DNA of 64,000 nt from Rothia uropygialis (GCF_004137765.1 NZ_NOIS01000001.1:186001-250000); one strand, 5' to 3'. Positions 43,628 to 52,869 are shown, counted from the stretch's first letter. Program-made: numbers and translations. The notes: generated by a model not told the origin, from the sequence alone.

Positions 43628-45548
43628 GGTAGCCCTCCTCGAGGGTGTTTTCTGCCGTCATGATGTGTCGGTACTCGGCCCGCGACATGAGCTCTCGGTG
43701 GGTCCCGTAAGCGATGATCTTGCCCTCGTCCAAGAGCGCGACCCTGTCCGCCAATGCCACGGTGGATGGGCGGTGCGCCGTGAGAAGTGTGGTCGTATTC
43801 GTCAGTGTCTCGCGCAGTCGTCTGACGACGGTCTCCTCGGTTTTGGTGTCCAGGGCCGACAACGGGTCGTCCAACAGCAGGATCCTCGGGTGGGCCGCGA
43901 TCGCCCGTGCCAGGGCGATGCGCTGACGTTGTCCGCCGGAGAGGCTCAGACCTTCTTCCCCGATCTGGGTCTCGACGCCGTTCGGAAGAGTCAGTGCAAA
44001 TGCGGCGTCCGCGACGTGGAGCGCTTCGGACAGGATTTTCTGACGTTTGGTTCGACGGGCGTCGTCGAGGTCTTCCCAATCGATGGGCTCCTGGCCACGG
44101 CCCACAGGCTCAGGCAGGCCGAAGAGGACGTTCTCTCGAATGCTCGTCGAGAACAACGTGGGTTCTTCGAAAGCGATGGCGATTTGTGAACGGAGCTCGT
44201 CGAGAGCCCAATCCGCCGTGTCCTTGCCGTCCACCAGTATTCGTCCTGTCGAGGGGGAGTAGAGACGATCCACGAGGGACAGAATCGTGGACTTTCCTGA
44301 GCCGGTGGTTCCGACCAGAGCGACGGTTTCTCCAGGGCATACGTCGAAGGAGACATCTTCGAGGACCATTGTTGCCCTCTCCGATGCCCGGATGTCGTTC
44401 GTCGTACCTGCCCCCGACGTGTCGAACGCGCTGCGGCTCCCTCCGGAGTCTTTCGGGTAGGCGAAGCTCACTCCGTCGAACGCCAAGGATGCGGCCGGCG
44501 GAGGCATCGCATCCAGGTCGTCAGGATCCCAGCCCGCAGCCGGATGAGTGACGCCGAGGACCGGAACTGACTCTTCATCCGGCTGGGTCATGACCTGCCG
44601 GTGTCGCTCCGCCGCAACATGGGAGGCCTCATAGAGATTGATGATCATGCCTGCGCTGCGCAGCCGGCCGGTCACGATGACCGCCGTCCCGAGGAAAGCC
44701 ACCGCGTCACCGACGCTCAGCAGGCCGTTCATGTAGATCCAGCCCGCGACGAGCAGGGATATTGCCATCATGATTTCGGGAACGAGCCATGTCCGAGCCG
44801 AGAGGGACGCCATTGCTCTGGTTCGGGAGATCTCAGTGAGCCGCAGTTCCTGTGCCTGATCGGAGAATTCCTTCAGGGAATGCTCGCCTCTTCCATGTGC
44901 CTTGAGCACCCGGATGCCGTGCACGGATTCCTCGACGGACGTCGCGAGATCCCCTGCCCGTTGCTGGACTTCCCGAGTCAGTGCGCGGACACGTTTCATG
45001 GACCGAGCGATGATCACGAGCACAGGAAGGACGCAAAGCAGGTAGATGAGCGCGAGCGGCCAGGCATCGAACGCCATGAGCCCAACGCCGACGACGACGG
45101 TGACGACGATCAACGTCAAATTGGGGATTCCGAAGCTGAACCAGCGACGAATGAGCCCGAGATCCGACGTAGACCGGGAGAGCAGCTGGCCGGAAGACCA
45201 CTGATCGTGAAAAGAGACTGGGAGGCGGGCAAGTTTCTCGAAGAGCGCCTCGCGCATGCGCATCTCCATGTGGAGTGCTTGGTCCATGATGAGGTAGCGA
45301 CGCAGCCAGATGAACACGACTTGCAAGAAGCCTAGGGCGGCCACGAGCGCCCCACCGCCCCACACCGAGGCCGCCCCGGAGCTGGGGCTCTGGATCGACT
45401 CGACCACGAAGCGGAGCGCTTGAGGAATCGCCAGCCCCATCAAAGTCGCCGCCACGGCAGAAATGATGCCCAAGACGAGCTTGGTGCGAATAGGTGCGAT
45501 GTACCCGGACAACAACTGCTGGGCTCCCGGGGTCTGACTGCGCTGCAC
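43620..45548 (-). CDS. heterodimeric ABC exporter subunit, permease-ATPase (degenerate Walker B)
   Basis: 642 residues from a GTG at 45548. Six-helix membrane domain (about 15-310), a Pro/Asp-rich linker with a Ser/Ala/Thr insertion, then an ATPase with Walker A GTTGSGKST, Q-loop AFEEPTLFS, canonical signature LSGGQRQR and Walker B ILLLDDPLSALD, where Asp replaces the catalytic Glu. The His switch is in LTAHRPST. Together with the VSAGQ signature of the partner, this places the degenerate site on this subunit's Walker motifs. A -10 hexamer 7 nt upstream suggests a leaderless start. Confidence 0.92.
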   Translation of the reverse strand: MQRSQTPGAQQLLSGYIAPIRTKLVLGIISAVAATLMGLAIPQALRFVVESIQSPSSGAASVWGGGALVAALGFLQVVFIWLRRYLIMDQALHMEMRMREALFEKLARLPVSFHDQWSSGQLLSRSTSDLGLIRRWFSFGIPNLTLIVVTVVVGVGLMAFDAWPLALIYLLCVLPVLVIIARSMKRVRALTREVQQRAGDLATSVEESVHGIRVLKAHGRGEHSLKEFSDQAQELRLTEISRTRAMASLSARTWLVPEIMMAISLLVAGWIYMNGLLSVGDAVAFLGTAVIVTGRLRSAGMIINLYEASHVAAERHRQVMTQPDEESVPVLGVTHPAAGWDPDDLDAMPPPAASLAFDGVSFAYPKDSGGSRSAFDTSGAGTTNDIRASERATMVLEDVSFDVCPGETVALVGTTGSGKSTILSLVDRLYSPSTGRILVDGKDTADWALDELRSQIAIAFEEPTLFSTSIRENVLFGLPEPVGRGQEPIDWEDLDDARRTKRQKILSEALHVADAAFALTLPNGVETQIGEEGLSLSGGQRQRIALARAIAAHPRILLLDDPLSALDTKTEETVVRRLRETLTNTTTLLTAHRPSTVALADRVALLDEGKIIAYGTHRELMSRAEYRHIMTAENTLEEGYRE

Positions 45549-45555
45549 GAAGCAA

Positions 45556-45561
45556 ACGATA
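45556..45561 (-). promoter_or_regulatory. -10 box of leaderless promoter for ABC exporter operon
   Basis: TATCGT (reverse strand) ends 7 nt before the GTG at 45548, and no Shine-Dalgarno is present. Confidence 0.5.
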
Positions 45562-45626
45562 CTCTTCGTTTTTGCCGGTTAGACCTGGGTTCGCCTCGGG
45601 GGAACCCGGAGTCGAGGGGGCAGTCG

Positions 45627-46580
45627 CTAGGCGGGTCGGGCGGTCAGATGAAGCAGCACCGCCTCCGGAGGGCAGAACAACCGGACGGCCGCGTATCTCG
45701 AGGTGCCGAGACCCGCCGTCACCTCGAGGGGGACGCCCTCATCGTAAGAGATTCCTTTGGCCCGTGAAGGATCGAGATCACAGTTGGAGACGATGGCACG
45801 CCCCCCTGGAAGACAGATTTGGCCCCCATGGGTGTGGCCAGCCATCATGAGCTCCGCGCCGTCATCGACAAAACGCCGAATCGTGCGCATATAAGGGGCG
45901 TGCATCACCCCAATGCGTAACGAGGGTTCCTCGCGTGCTCCATCAGGGGGAGGGAATCCCGGATGACTGTCGTAACCCAAATGGGGGTCGTCGACGCCGG
46001 AGAAATCCAGGCGAATCCCCTGGACGCGAAGACTGCGGGCACGGTTGATCAGACCTACCCAGCCGTGGTCGTCAAAGGCCTGGTGCATCTGCGCAAAAGG
46101 CAAGACGTCTGGAGCACGCTCATCCCTCTTTTCATCCCCCGTGTGCTTCCACAGGTAACGGGCCGGATTCTTGAGCATGGGAGCGAAATAGCAGTTGGAA
46201 CCGGGCACGTAGACTCCCGGGAACTCCAACAGCGGATCCAGTGCGGTCAACAACGGTGCCAGTCCGTCGAGATGGCTGAGATTGTCTCCCGTATTGATGA
46301 CCAAGTCGGGATTCAGGTCGGCCAGCGAGTGCATGAACTCGGTCTTGCGCCGCTGTCCCGGAATCATATGCATATCCGATATATGCAGAACCCGGAGGGA
46401 AGGGGCACCGGCAGGGAGTACCTGCAAGGTTTCCTCCCTGACGTGGAATCGGTTCAATTCGACACAATGACCGTACGCAACGACGGCGGCCCCCGACGCA
46501 ACCCCGATTCCCGCGCTCCTGAAAGCCGCGGTGAGGATCGAAGCTGTGCCGGAGGCCGCCGAATGGTGAAATCGGTTCAC
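45627..46580 (-). CDS. metallophosphoesterase (YkuE-like), membrane-proximal
   Basis: 317 residues from a GTG at 46580, 6 nt after the penicillin-binding protein gene. A hydrophobic segment at residues 20-36 may anchor it. Calcineurin-like motifs in order: HISDMHM (Asp and His), NTGDNLSH, PGSNCYFAP (GN-D/C variant of the GNHD block, here GSNC), MHAPYM and AGHTHGGQ. The GNHD-to-GSNC change in the third motif is notable because its His is catalytic in many relatives. Its place beside the PBP gene is conserved in actinobacteria, so a role in envelope metabolism is likely. Confidence 0.85.
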   Translation of the reverse strand: MNRFHHSAASGTASILTAAFRSAGIGVASGAAVVAYGHCVELNRFHVREETLQVLPAGAPSLRVLHISDMHMIPGQRRKTEFMHSLADLNPDLVINTGDNLSHLDGLAPLLTALDPLLEFPGVYVPGSNCYFAPMLKNPARYLWKHTGDEKRDERAPDVLPFAQMHQAFDDHGWVGLINRARSLRVQGIRLDFSGVDDPHLGYDSHPGFPPPDGAREEPSLRIGVMHAPYMRTIRRFVDDGAELMMAGHTHGGQICLPGGRAIVSNCDLDPSRAKGISYDEGVPLEVTAGLGTSRYAAVRLFCPPEAVLLHLTARPA

Positions 46581-46586
46581 CGTTGG

Positions 46587-48740
46587 CTACTCCGCCTTCT
46601 GTGACTTGATCTCGTCACTCTGGACCTGGTCCGAAGGATTGGTGAAGGGATCCGTGTTGTAGTCGCGGGATACAGCCTTCATGTAGTCCTGCCACTGCCG
46701 ACCCGCGTACGTCGCACCGTCCACGTAATCCTTGGTCTGACCGCCGATCCGAAGCCCGTTGAGGGAACGTGAACCGAGGTCCACGTTGCCCACCCACGAT
46801 GCCGTAGCAACGCCGCGGGTGTAACCTACGGTCCAGGTTTGCGTGGAATCGTCCGTGGTACCCGTCTTGGCTGCCGAAGCGTTCTCCAACCCGATCCCTC
46901 GTTGGTAGGCAGAACCCTTGGTCAAAACGTTCTTCAAAACGAAGCTCACACCTCGGGCGACGTCAGGGTCGATGGCCTGGTTACAAGAAACCGGAGAAAC
47001 GTCCATGGCCTGGCCCTTGCGGTCGGTAATGCTCTCAATCGAACGCGGTGAGCAGTACTTGCCTTCCGAGGCGTAGGTCGCGAAAGCATTGGCCATGGCC
47101 ATAGGAGCAACATTCTCCGTACCAATGAGCGAGGCCAGGGAATCCTGGGTTTGGATTTGGTCTCCGGAGCCGTCACCCTTGACCACGCCAAGGTCCTGAG
47201 CGGTCTTGCCGATGTTGCAGAGATCCAGATAGTTGTCCATCGCGTAGAGGGCCGAGTTGATCGAGTTGTAGAGGCCCTCATTGACCGTCATGGACTTGTT
47301 GTACCCTTCCTCAGCGTTTTGGAACGACCAAGCCCCATTGGCGCCTGGGTTCTCCACCGATCCGCCGGGTTTGCAGCTGGCTCTCCATTTGGTTCCCGCT
47401 GGATAGCTCAACTTGGAAGCATCGATCGTCGAGTTCACGCCGTTGCCTTCCTTGATCCACTCGGTCAGGGAGAAGGCCTTGAAAGTCGAACCGGGCTGGA
47501 ACCCTGGTGTGCCGCCCATGGCAGAGTCCACGTTGTAGTTGTACACCGTGTTCCCGACTCCCTCGCCATTGTTGTAGTTGGAGTTCTGGGCCATCGAAAG
47601 GATGTTCCCCGTACCCGGCTGGACCGAGACGAGCGAGGTGCTCACAGAATCCGGGTTGTCGTCCGTGGGCTGGGTCTGGTTCACCTGGTCCTGGGCAGTC
47701 TTCTGGTCCTTGCTCTTCAAGGTCGTCTTGATGGTCAAACCACCACGCGTCAACAGTGCCCGACGTTCGTCACTGTTGTCGCCGAACCGTTTGTCCTGCA
47801 AGAACTCATTGCGGACGTAATCACAGAAGTACGGGGCGTCGGTTGCGGCTTCACAGCCCGACTCCGTGGTGTGAATGTCCAAGTCCAGCGGAGCGTCCTT
47901 GGCCTGATCGTATTGGTCCTGCGAAATCTTTCCGTGCTGGAGCATAGTGTGCAGCACGGTATTGCGCCGATCCGTGGCGGCCTTGGGATTGGCTTGAGGA
48001 TCGTAATAGGCAGGGGACTGAACCATTCCGGCCAACAATGCTGATTGCTGGACGTTGAGATCCTTCGCATCGATGCCCCAGTAATACTTCGCGGCGGCCT
48101 GGACGCCGTAATTGCTTCCGCCGTAATTGACCAGGTTCAAATAGCCGTTGAGGATCTCGTCCTTCGACTTGTTCTGCTCCATCGAGATGGAGAGCTTCAT
48201 TTCCTTGATCTTGTCCAGCATGCCCTTATTGGCGCCCATGGTTGTGGTGGCGTCCTCACCGCTCTGGGTCGCCTGATCAATCAGCAGGTTATTCACGTAT
48301 TGCTGGGTGATCGTAGAAGCGCCCTGGCGCGAGCCAGGGTGGACGACGTTATTCAACAGGGCACGTCCGATACCGAATGCGTCCACACCTCCATGGTCAT
48401 AGAAGCTGTCATCCTCGATGGACAGCTGGGCGTTGACCATGTTGTCGGAGATCTGGTCCAGCGGGACTTCGCTGCGATTCTCTGAATAGAACGTCGCGAT
48501 CTTCTGCCCGTCACTCGTCAGAATCGTCGACGGTTTAGACAGTGGGCCTGCGGAGAGGTCATCAGGGAGTCCTTTGAACCAGTTGATTGAGGCGCTCGCG
48601 GTCAAACCGGCTGTGGCCGCCGGCGGAATCAGGAGGCCAGCGGTTACGAACCCCGCAACAATACTGAGGGCAAGGAACTGAATGAAGTCGCTCGGAGTTC
48701 GTCGGTCACGCTGCCGAGCGGATTTCTTGGGTGAAGCCAT
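46587..48740 (-). CDS. class A penicillin-binding protein (transglycosylase/transpeptidase)
   Basis: 717 residues from the ATG at 48740; a TTG at 48755 is also in frame but the ATG has a -10 box 6 nt upstream. One membrane anchor at residues about 22-46. GT51 glycosyltransferase: EDDSFYDHGGVD with catalytic Glu near residue 109, and QGASTITQQYVNN. Transpeptidase: GSTFK (SxxK, Ser about 418), SIN (SxN) and KTGT. It polymerises and crosslinks peptidoglycan. No PASTA repeat is seen; the C-terminus is short and charged. Confidence 0.95.
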   Translation of the reverse strand: MASPKKSARQRDRRTPSDFIQFLALSIVAGFVTAGLLIPPAATAGLTASASINWFKGLPDDLSAGPLSKPSTILTSDGQKIATFYSENRSEVPLDQISDNMVNAQLSIEDDSFYDHGGVDAFGIGRALLNNVVHPGSRQGASTITQQYVNNLLIDQATQSGEDATTTMGANKGMLDKIKEMKLSISMEQNKSKDEILNGYLNLVNYGGSNYGVQAAAKYYWGIDAKDLNVQQSALLAGMVQSPAYYDPQANPKAATDRRNTVLHTMLQHGKISQDQYDQAKDAPLDLDIHTTESGCEAATDAPYFCDYVRNEFLQDKRFGDNSDERRALLTRGGLTIKTTLKSKDQKTAQDQVNQTQPTDDNPDSVSTSLVSVQPGTGNILSMAQNSNYNNGEGVGNTVYNYNVDSAMGGTPGFQPGSTFKAFSLTEWIKEGNGVNSTIDASKLSYPAGTKWRASCKPGGSVENPGANGAWSFQNAEEGYNKSMTVNEGLYNSINSALYAMDNYLDLCNIGKTAQDLGVVKGDGSGDQIQTQDSLASLIGTENVAPMAMANAFATYASEGKYCSPRSIESITDRKGQAMDVSPVSCNQAIDPDVARGVSFVLKNVLTKGSAYQRGIGLENASAAKTGTTDDSTQTWTVGYTRGVATASWVGNVDLGSRSLNGLRIGGQTKDYVDGATYAGRQWQDYMKAVSRDYNTDPFTNPSDQVQSDEIKSQKAE

Positions 48741-48746
48741 TCCAAC

Positions 48747-48752
48747 AGCATA
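48747..48752 (-). promoter_or_regulatory. -10 box of leaderless PBP promoter
   Basis: TATGCT (reverse strand) ends 6 nt before the ATG at 48740 with no ribosome site in between. Confidence 0.5.
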
Positions 48753-48928
48753 CAAGTCGATATAGGAAAACGTGCGCCTCTGGGCCCCTCTGGGGACAAA
48801 TCACTCCGTGTCCAAGACTGCGCTGAATGAGCGCTGGGAGAGCACCCAAAGTCTACTTTGTGCTGGGCTGGGCAATCTGCCTTTCAGGGCGCCGAAGCTC
48901 AGGAATAGCGCGGCGTTGCGGGGGTGGA

Positions 48929-48934
48929 TAGGCT
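48929..48934 (+). promoter_or_regulatory. -10 box of leaderless DUF4177-gene promoter
   Basis: TAGGCT ends 6 nt before the ATG at 48941. The same hexamer precedes nth at 55505. Confidence 0.5.
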
Positions 48935-48940
48935 GGGACC

Positions 48941-49141
48941 ATGACTCAATGGGAATACGCGACAGTGCCGCTCATGATCCACGCAACCAAACAGATCCTC
49001 GACAACTGGGGCCAGGACGGGTGGGAGCTCGTTACGGTCCTCCCGGGGGCTGCGCCGGCAGGCGATGCGCCGTCGGGCAACATGGTCGCGCCGACCCAGG
49101 CGAACCCCATCGCCTACTTCAAGCGCCCCAAGGAGGGTTAA
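48941..49141 (+). CDS. DUF4177-like small protein
   Basis: 66 residues. The opening WEYATVPL and the middle ILDNWGQDGWELVTVLPG form the W-x-Y...L...G-x-x-G-W-E-L-V pattern of short DUF4177-type proteins, here with an insertion of Pro/Ala/Gly and a final YFKRP. In actinobacteria it typically lies directly before ridA, as here (4 nt). Function unknown. Confidence 0.85.
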   Translation: MTQWEYATVPLMIHATKQILDNWGQDGWELVTVLPGAAPAGDAPSGNMVAPTQANPIAYFKRPKEG

Positions 49142-49145
49142 GACC

Positions 49146-49628
49146 ATGGCCATGTCGAAGGTTGAGGAGCGATTGGCGGCCGAAGGGCTTGTGGTTCCGG
49201 ACGTTGCCGTCCCCGTAGCGTCCTATGTGCCCGCCGTGGTGTCGGGGAACTACGTCTACACTTCCGGTCAGATCCCGGTCCAGAACGGTGACTTCGCGTT
49301 CAAAGGCAAGGTCTCCGACGGCGGCGAGCCGGGAACGGTCAGCCTTGAAGACGCTCAGGCCCAAGCTCGAGTGTGCGCGCTCAACACCTTGGCCGCCGTG
49401 AAGTCTGTGATCGGTGATCTCGACCGAGTGCGCCGAATCGTCAAGGTCACGGGTTTCGTCAGTTCCGTTCCGGAATTCACGGGTCAGGCTCAGGTTCTCA
49501 ATGGCGCGTCGGAGTTGTATGGTAAGGCCTTCGAGGAAGCCGGGGTTCACGCCCGGTCAGCTGTCGGCGTCGCCGTCCTTCCTCTCGACGTACCCGTTGA
49601 AGTGGAACTCATCGTTGAATTTGCCTAA
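49146..49628 (+). CDS. RidA family (YjgF/YER057c/UK114) protein
   Basis: 160 residues from an ATG at 49146 with AAGGAGGG 8 nt upstream. Family features: YVYTSGQIPVQNG, the QARVCALNTLAAVKS segment and the C-terminal ARSAVGVAVLPLDVPVEVELIVEF. RidA enzymes deaminate reactive enamine/imine products of PLP enzymes. The canonical catalytic Arg of E. coli RidA would lie in the ARSAV segment, where an Arg is present, but the subgroup (about 150 residues) is distinct from the 130-residue RidA proper. Confidence 0.9.
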   Translation: MAMSKVEERLAAEGLVVPDVAVPVASYVPAVVSGNYVYTSGQIPVQNGDFAFKGKVSDGGEPGTVSLEDAQAQARVCALNTLAAVKSVIGDLDRVRRIVKVTGFVSSVPEFTGQAQVLNGASELYGKAFEEAGVHARSAVGVAVLPLDVPVEVELIVEFA

Positions 49629-50601
49629 CCCTCTCGCACTGCCCGTCAACCGGGTAACCGCGAAAACCGGCCCAGCATCCTGCCCTCGGCCCGCCGGTGA
49701 CTATTATTTTCCGCTGACTTCGCGTGAGGCCACCGCCGCACGAGCGTGGATGGCGGAAGAAGATAGGTCTGCTTGCTGCCAGGCGAAAACGGCTGCGTCG
49801 GTCGTCTATATCCGCGAGGGAAAAGACGGGCTTGAGACGTTTCTCACCTACAGGACGACACCGGCGTCCCCTCTGGGTCGTGTCTGTTTTCCCGGCGGTG
49901 CAGTGGAACCGGAGGACCACGATCCCGTGGGGTGGTACGGGCCTACACCCGCGCAGTGGGCACAGAAACTGGGGCACGACGACGTCGTCGAGGCCAGGAG
50001 TGCGGTCGTTACGGCTATTCGCGAAAGCTTCGAGGAAGTCGGTGTCCTGCTTGCCGGGCCGAATGAGCAAGACACCGTCGAATACACGGAAGCCAGCGAA
50101 ACGATGGCCTCGCGGGAAGATATTGCCGGGCACGAGCTGGGCTTCATCGCTTATCTCAAGCGCGGGGGACTCAAAGTCCGGACGGATCTCCTGAAGCCCC
50201 TCGGCCGGTGGCAGACGCCTGACTTCTCCCATCGGCGATTCGACACGCATTTCTTTGCCTCCGTCGTTCCCGTGGGTCAACGCCCGAAACTTCTGGCGTC
50301 GAAAGGTGTTTGGGGACGTTGGGTTCCCGCACGCGAATTGGTCGCGGACAGAACGTCGACGGTTCTGGGGGACGAGATCGACCTGGAGGACACCCGCGGG
50401 AAATCACTTGAAGAGTTGATGACGCCGGGGACCCTGTGCGTTCTCGAATCCGTCGCGACCTGTCAAACGACTATTGCTTTTCTGACGAAGAAACGTCAGG
50501 TCCACGTCAAGAAACCGGCACTCGTCGAAAAGGGCGGCCAGCTCATGTTGGCCTTCACCCCGCCGCGAGAGGCCGTCAAGACCAGGGCAAAGGGCTCGTA
50601 G
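49621..50601 (+). CDS. Nudix hydrolase, NUDT19-like with split Nudix box
   Basis: 326 residues from a TTG at 49621 that overlaps the ridA stop by 8 nt; no strong ribosome site, so the start is uncertain (ATG at 49750 is an alternative). The Nudix box is split: FPGGAVEPED, then about 40 inserted residues including WAQKLG, then AIRESFEEVGVLL. This insertion is typical of NUDT19-like enzymes, which cleave CoA or acyl-CoA diphosphates in eukaryotes. FDTHFFAS and WVPARE follow as in that group. Coupled to ridA. Confidence 0.85.
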   Translation: MPNPLALPVNRVTAKTGPASCPRPAGDYYFPLTSREATAARAWMAEEDRSACCQAKTAASVVYIREGKDGLETFLTYRTTPASPLGRVCFPGGAVEPEDHDPVGWYGPTPAQWAQKLGHDDVVEARSAVVTAIRESFEEVGVLLAGPNEQDTVEYTEASETMASREDIAGHELGFIAYLKRGGLKVRTDLLKPLGRWQTPDFSHRRFDTHFFASVVPVGQRPKLLASKGVWGRWVPARELVADRTSTVLGDEIDLEDTRGKSLEELMTPGTLCVLESVATCQTTIAFLTKKRQVHVKKPALVEKGGQLMLAFTPPREAVKTRAKGS

Positions 50602-50619
50602 ACTGCATGTGCGCATAAA

Positions 50620-50651
50620 AAAGGGGCCGGGTGCACATGCCCGGCCCCTTT
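50620..50651. terminator. bidirectional terminator between Nudix gene and glxR
   Basis: 12-bp stem AAAGGGGCCGGG with its complement and an 8-nt loop. A run of A upstream supplies a U tract for the leftward glxR transcript. It lies between convergent genes. Confidence 0.85.
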
Positions 50652-50687
50652 CAGCACCACAGTACGCAAGCACGTTCCGTGGAACGT

Positions 50688-51365
50688 CTAGCGGCTCCGC
50701 TGACGCAGGCGCTGGAGGTCGAGGATGACGACGGCGCGGGCTTCGAGCCGGATCCAACCGCGCTGCACGAATTCGGCCAAGGCCTTGTTGACGGTCTCGC
50801 GGGAAGCCCCGACGAGCTGTGCGAGCTCTTCCTGCGTGAGCTCGTGAGCGACCAGGATGCCGTCAGTTGCCGGACGACCGAATCGATCGGCGAGGTCCAG
50901 GAGCGCCTTGGAGACGCGGCCGGGGACGTCTGAGAAGACCAGATCGGCAAGGTTCTCGTTGGTGCGGCGGAGACGACGGGCGAGAGCCTGCAGGACCTGG
51001 CCCGAGATGGACGGGCTGCGGTCCATGGCCTTCTTGAGGCTGGAGTGCTTGACGCCGGCCAAGCGGGACTCGGAGACCGCGGTTGCCGAGGTCGAGCGAG
51101 GGCCCGGATCGAACAGAGCCATCTCGCCGAAAATCTCGCCCGGACCCATGATCGCTACGAGGTTTTCGCGGCCGTCGGAGGCCGTGCGACCCAATTTGAT
51201 CTTGCCGGAGACGACGAAGTAGAGCTGGTCGCCCGGATCGCCCTCGTAGAACAACGTCGCACCGCGGGACAAGTCCACCTCGGTCAATTCCTCGGTTAGC
51301 GCGGCGAAAGCTTCATCATCCAGTGTTGCGAAAAGGGGCGCCCTGCGCAGAACCTCGATATCCAT
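50688..51365 (-). CDS. glxR: Crp/Fnr-family cAMP-responsive regulator GlxR
   Basis: 225 residues from an ATG at 51365 with GAGGAG 6 nt upstream. The cAMP-binding domain covers 1-115, with YEGDPGDQLYFVVSGKIKLG and the phosphate-binding cassette GEIFGEMALFDPGPRSTSA. The winged helix-turn-helix has LTQEELAQLVGASRETVNKALAEF. The sequence is that of actinobacterial GlxR/Crp, a global regulator of carbon, respiration and acetate genes binding TGTGA-N6-TCACA. A matching site lies upstream of acs in this window. Confidence 0.95.
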   Translation of the reverse strand: MDIEVLRRAPLFATLDDEAFAALTEELTEVDLSRGATLFYEGDPGDQLYFVVSGKIKLGRTASDGRENLVAIMGPGEIFGEMALFDPGPRSTSATAVSESRLAGVKHSSLKKAMDRSPSISGQVLQALARRLRRTNENLADLVFSDVPGRVSKALLDLADRFGRPATDGILVAHELTQEELAQLVGASRETVNKALAEFVQRGWIRLEARAVVILDLQRLRQRSR

Positions 51366-51651
51366 AATTCTCCTCATTGATCCGGGTCTTTAATGCCCGC
51401 CGCACGCGTCCACTCCATCTCGTATGGTCAATCGGGATGGGCGCGACGTCGGCTACTCGTGTGACAAATTCAACGTATCCAAAATCCACTGTATAAGTTG
51501 TGTGTCGAATCCGCCACAGACGAGCCCACATCCTCGCATAAAGGTTGCTGAACGTCGAATTGGCTTAGGTTCTTTCCAGGAGCGGCGACTAACATTGTGA
51601 GCCACCCCGACCGCTGTGATCCTCGGGGTGTGACCGCGACGATTGGTGATC

Positions 51652-52830
51652 ATGCTGACCGACCTCACGATTCTGGACTGGATCCTCATCCTGATCCTGC
51701 TGGCCTACTTCATCGCGGGTTATTCACGCGGCTTCTTCATGACGTTGGGGTCCGTGATCGGATTCGTCTTCGGCGCAGTTGCAGCTTTCTACGTGACTCC
51801 GTTGCTGGTGGGGCACGTCCACGGAGGTTGGAGAATCGTCGTCGCGATCGCCAGCATCGGCTTGCTGATCCTCATCGGGCAGGCATTGGGGCTGGCCATC
51901 GGCCGTCCGCTGCGGAGGCTCACCGAGAAAACGGGCCTCGGCATCATCGATCGAATCGGCGGTGCCTTCCTCAACGTTCTGACATGCGCGCTGGTGATTG
52001 TTGTACTCAGCTTCTCCGCAGCCCAACTGGGAGTCTCGGCGATCACCACGACGATCGGAAATTCCAAGGTGGTCTCCGGACTGGAATCCGCGACACCCAC
52101 ACCAGTTCAGCAGGCTATCGCGCAGGCAAGAGCCGCCGTTCTGCAACAGTCGGGGATACCTCGTCTCGACGAGCAGCTCTTCCCGCAACAGGCCGCCCCT
52201 TCAGAAACGCCTGATTCCGATTCTTTGCGCAGTGCATCGGATTCGGTCCTCAAAATCAATGGAACCGCCGAGGCTTGCGCGCAGAACCAGTCCGGCTCAG
52301 GTTTTGTGGCCGCCCCGAACAAAGTCGTGACTAACGCACACGTTGTCGCCGGCGTGAACAACCCCTTGGTTCAGACCCGCCAGGGGCAGAGCTTCGAAGG
52401 CAAGACCGTCTACTACGATGCTTCGACGGACCTGGCAGTTCTCGACGTTCCCGGCCTCGAAGCTTCCCCGCTGAAAGCCGGAGACAACGGGCAGGCCGGG
52501 GAACTGGCGAATTTCATGGGATACCCCTTGGGTGGGCCTTTTACGTCGCGCTCCGCCTCGATCCAGGGCCTGGGTTACAACGCCACGACGGGCGAAGACG
52601 GGTCGACCAGCAAGCCCCGTGAGATTTACCAACTGGCCGCCAACGTCGAGCAGGGCAACTCGGGCGGGCCCCTTCTGAACAGTCAGGGCCAAGTCATCGG
52701 AGTCATCTTTGCCAAGGCCACGCAGGGCGAAACCGGTTATGCGCTGTCCATGACGGAACTCGCTCCGGTCCTGGACAGTATTGATTCCCTGACCGAACCG
52801 GTCCCGACGGGGCAGTGCACGACCGGCTGA
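51652..52830 (+). CDS. marP: membrane serine protease, MarP type (CvpA-like anchor)
   Basis: 392 residues from the ATG at 51652 (GTG 51646 and TTG 51643 also in frame). Four N-terminal membrane helices (about 5-125) form a CvpA-like anchor, then a trypsin-fold protease outside the membrane with triad His 230 (TNAHVV), Asp 260 (STDLAVLDV) and Ser 337 (GNSGGP). Two Cys at about residues 209 and 390 could form the regulatory disulfide known in Mycobacterium tuberculosis MarP, which protects against acid and oxidative stress. The neighbourhood glxR-marP-nth-Nudix is the typical actinobacterial one. Confidence 0.92.
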   Translation: MLTDLTILDWILILILLAYFIAGYSRGFFMTLGSVIGFVFGAVAAFYVTPLLVGHVHGGWRIVVAIASIGLLILIGQALGLAIGRPLRRLTEKTGLGIIDRIGGAFLNVLTCALVIVVLSFSAAQLGVSAITTTIGNSKVVSGLESATPTPVQQAIAQARAAVLQQSGIPRLDEQLFPQQAAPSETPDSDSLRSASDSVLKINGTAEACAQNQSGSGFVAAPNKVVTNAHVVAGVNNPLVQTRQGQSFEGKTVYYDASTDLAVLDVPGLEASPLKAGDNGQAGELANFMGYPLGGPFTSRSASIQGLGYNATTGEDGSTSKPREIYQLAANVEQGNSGGPLLNSQGQVIGVIFAKATQGETGYALSMTELAPVLDSIDSLTEPVPTGQCTTG

Positions 52831-52869
52831 TTCAGAGCAGGGCGGTTGCGGGGCAAGCAGACTACGAGG

